Shown here: positions 48,859 to 50,614 of the stretch, one piece after another
Layout of the letters: every line of letters begins with the position of its first letter
How positions within the stretch are numbered: position 1 is the first letter of the stretch
Position numbers and translations under genes: made by a program
Notes under the pieces: model-generated
Databases searched by the model: none
Seen by the model: the letters and a program-made list of their open reading frames with translations, nothing else
Told to the model about the DNA's origin: nothing
Source: a virus
Virus record (IMG/VR): IMGVR_UViG_3300010885_040388
Span: 1 to 50,614 of that record
Direction: 5' to 3' (one strand)
DNA length: 50,614 bases

Positions 48859-50018
48859 TTTGTAGCCCTAACAAACATCCATTTAGGATGCATATGATCT
48901 GTAAAGATTAAGTTTTTAAATCCTACATCACTTAATATTCTGTTAATTTCAAACCTTGATGTTTGATAAGAGTATGCAGAATTCTCTTCTCCAACAACAA
49001 ACTGAAAGAATAAAATACCACCAACTTTTAATTTTTCACAAGCAAGTTTTATATATTTAATTTTTTCTTGGTGGTCAATATGCTGAAAGACTAGAATTGA
49101 GTACACAAGATCAAGATTGTCTGCAAGTTCTTGATACTTTATATTATCTTTCTTAGGTGCAAGCTTAATCATTTCATCAGATATGTCTATTCCGTAAAAG
49201 TTGCATTCATTATATTTCTCTGCAAGAGGAACGAGCAGCCTTCCTAATCCACATCCAATTTCTAAAACATTATTCCAATTACTATTGCTGTCCTCTATAA
49301 GAGTTAAAAATTTTTCACTAGGTGCCCATTCATCTGCAATATATTTATACTTTACATCTACATCTTTTGCAGCATTGTCCCAAAAAACCTTAGCATGATC
49401 TAATATTGAAACTTCCCATACTTCTTCTTCTACAATAAGTTGTGCAAATAATTCTTCATCTATGCAAGATGGATCGCTTGCGTATTTTATTTGTGAATCA
49501 TATTTTTTTATTGCATCAATTTTGTTTTTTGTAAAATTGGTGTTAGTTTTTTTTAAACCACAAAGTGATGTAAAAATTTTTAATCTTGTTTCATATAAAT
49601 CCTGATATGACAATTTATATGGCAACTCAGCATATACAAAATATTTTTTATCAAAATGCTTCATTAAATTAAATAAAGTATCTGATAAAAATACGTGGTC
49701 TGGATGATGAATTCCTAGTGGAATATATATATTATCAAAATCTACAATTATACTTTTTATCCAATTTATTAAATCATCTTCATTTTGTTTTCCATAAACA
49801 TCATCTAATAGATCTCCATTAATAACTTTAGCATTTACCATAGAACAGGCTTCGTCATGTTCTTTTCTTAATGTAGTGTGTTTTTTATATCCAGCATCAT
49901 CTGTTGGTATGCCAGCAAATGCAGATGCAATTGTAAAATCATCACTACTATCAAGGATGTAATCTCCTAAAGAAAAAATTCCATCATCTGTATGTGAACA
50001 AAATATAAGACTACTCAT
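48855..50018 (-). CDS. PIG-L/LmbE-type deacetylase fused to SAM methyltransferase
   Basis: 387 residues from the ATG at 50018, which overlaps the upstream stop by 8 bases (an upstream TTG at 50048 is less likely). Residues 1-160: PIG-L fold with zinc ligands H9, D12 (CSHTDDG) and H105-x-x-H108 (HHPDH), normally removing acetyl groups from GlcNAc. Residues about 225-387: Rossmann methyltransferase with VLEIGCGLGR and FYGIDIS. One chain could deacetylate and then methylate a sugar. Within a five-gene glycan operon. Confidence 0.82.
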   Translation of the reverse strand: MSSLIFCSHTDDGIFSLGDYILDSSDDFTIASAFAGIPTDDAGYKKHTTLRKEHDEACSMVNAKVINGDLLDDVYGKQNEDDLINWIKSIIVDFDNIYIPLGIHHPDHVFLSDTLFNLMKHFDKKYFVYAELPYKLSYQDLYETRLKIFTSLCGLKKTNTNFTKNKIDAIKKYDSQIKYASDPSCIDEELFAQLIVEEEVWEVSILDHAKVFWDNAAKDVDVKYKYIADEWAPSEKFLTLIEDSNSNWNNVLEIGCGLGRLLVPLAEKYNECNFYGIDISDEMIKLAPKKDNIKYQELADNLDLVYSILVFQHIDHQEKIKYIKLACEKLKVGGILFFQFVVGEENSAYSYQTSRFEINRILSDVGFKNLIFTDHMHPKWMFVRATK

Positions 50019-50614
50019 AGAACAAATGAACTTCGTGTTGGTAATCAAGCAATTTTTCTTTATATCCTAAATTTTTTATCCATTGTCTAAGATTATATAA
50101 GGATTCATCCCATTGCTGTAACATAAATTCAGGGTGTCCAGATAGCCAAATCTTAGGCTTATACTGTTTAAGGACACTCTCAGCCCCTCCTAGGACCCTC
50201 CATTCGCTACCCTCTACGTCTAATGAAATGGCGGTAGGTGGCTTAATACCGTGATCATATACACAAGAATCTATAGTAATTTGACCATATGAATCACCTT
50301 CAAGGTATAATTCTTTAAATCCATGTGCTGCTTCAATAACGTCATCAGCCTCTGGAGGCCATTCATTATAATAAATTCTTGCAAGCTCATTTACTTTATC
50401 AGAAGCAAATCCAGGAATGCATGCCATTGGAAGTTCTAAGTTATTTGATTTCCAAGTTTGTGGAAGGTGTGACCATACTTTAGGATTAGGTTCAAACAAT
50501 ACAACTTCTGCTCCCCACATTTGACAAAGCGCTGGAAACTCACCTTCTTCTGCACCAACATAATAAACAACATCGCCCTTACCAATGTTATTGTGCATTG
50601 ATTTAAGCCTTAAC
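50011..50614 (-). CDS. FkbM-type methyltransferase (5' end outside window)
   Basis: Open to the right edge: five more codons lie upstream of the ATG at 50598 with no stop, so the start is uncertain. VVYYVGAEEGEFPAL is the SAM loop, VVLFEPNP the acidic strand and SLDVEGSEWRVL the FkbM signature. It methylates a sugar hydroxyl or similar. First gene seen of the minus-strand glycan operon. Confidence 0.82.
   Translation of the reverse strand, partial: LRLKSMHNNIGKGDVVYYVGAEEGEFPALCQMWGAEVVLFEPNPKVWSHLPQTWKSNNLELPMACIPGFASDKVNELARIYYNEWPPEADDVIEAAHGFKELYLEGDSYGQITIDSCVYDHGIKPPTAISLDVEGSEWRVLGGAESVLKQYKPKIWLSGHPEFMLQQWDESLYNLRQWIKNLGYKEKLLDYQHEVHLFYE

Overview
This window is a contiguous piece of an AT-rich tailed-phage genome. 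A tape measure protein, tail fibres, a large terminase and a phage replication set leave little doubt about that. The host is most likely an actinobacterium: there is a WhiB gene (42977-43264), a DUF7455-type zinc protein, and several apparently leaderless genes. The strong AT bias would fit a low-GC freshwater actinobacterium, but that is inference. No integrase, excisionase or CRISPR array was seen, so the sequence does not argue for lysogeny. Both edges cut genes: the tape measure at the left and an FkbM-type methyltransferase at the right.

Layout. (1) 2-14324: tail module: tape measure C-terminal part with HExxH and acetyltransferase-like regions, a small tail protein, a 1661-residue hub/fibre protein, and three further tail/fibre proteins, the last with a cysteine-rich repeat insert. 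(2) 14370-16694: small genes (DUF6171, coiled coils, zinc ribbon, MerR-like HTH) and a small structural protein. (3) 16769-28376: replication and recombination operon led by a clear promoter: DnaB, DnaG-type primase, probable SSB, C-family DNA polymerase with PHP domain, MazG-like hydrolase, RecA-like recombinase, PD-(D/E)XK, Cas4-like and RuvC-like nucleases, and small zinc or HTH proteins. (4) 28369-30902: DUF3310, small and large terminase. (5) 30916-35302: two large secreted or surface proteins, a Rho-independent terminator between them, then two small membrane proteins. (6) 35380-45518: accessory region of many small transcription units: HslV/proteasome-like hydrolase, two 2-oxoglutarate oxygenases, tRNA-Asn and tRNA-Gly, Hsp20, a candidate structured RNA, HNH nuclease, CHAP endolysin, nuclease, thioredoxin, WhiB, luciferase-like monooxygenase, XapX and holin-like proteins. 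(7) 45582-50614: glycan cluster: one plus-strand glycosyltransferase meeting a minus-strand operon of three glycosyltransferase-like genes, a deacetylase-methyltransferase fusion and an FkbM methyltransferase.

How it works together. Tightly packed ATGA/TAATG overlaps mark long operons in the tail and replication regions. The accessory region instead uses short units, most with a TGnTATAAT-type extended -10 promoter; several promoters place the likely transcription start on or within three bases of the start codon. The glycan cluster probably alters host or virion surface polysaccharide, and the secreted proteins probably also act at the surface.

The observations I rate most worth following are the HslV-like hydrolase with T1/D17/K33 intact, the three-way-junction RNA candidate at 37384-37469, the tRNA-Gly with an apparent A19-U56 swap, the palindromic -10 promoters, the leaderless gene set, the AUU-initiated secreted PA14 protein, and the deacetylase-methyltransferase fusion.
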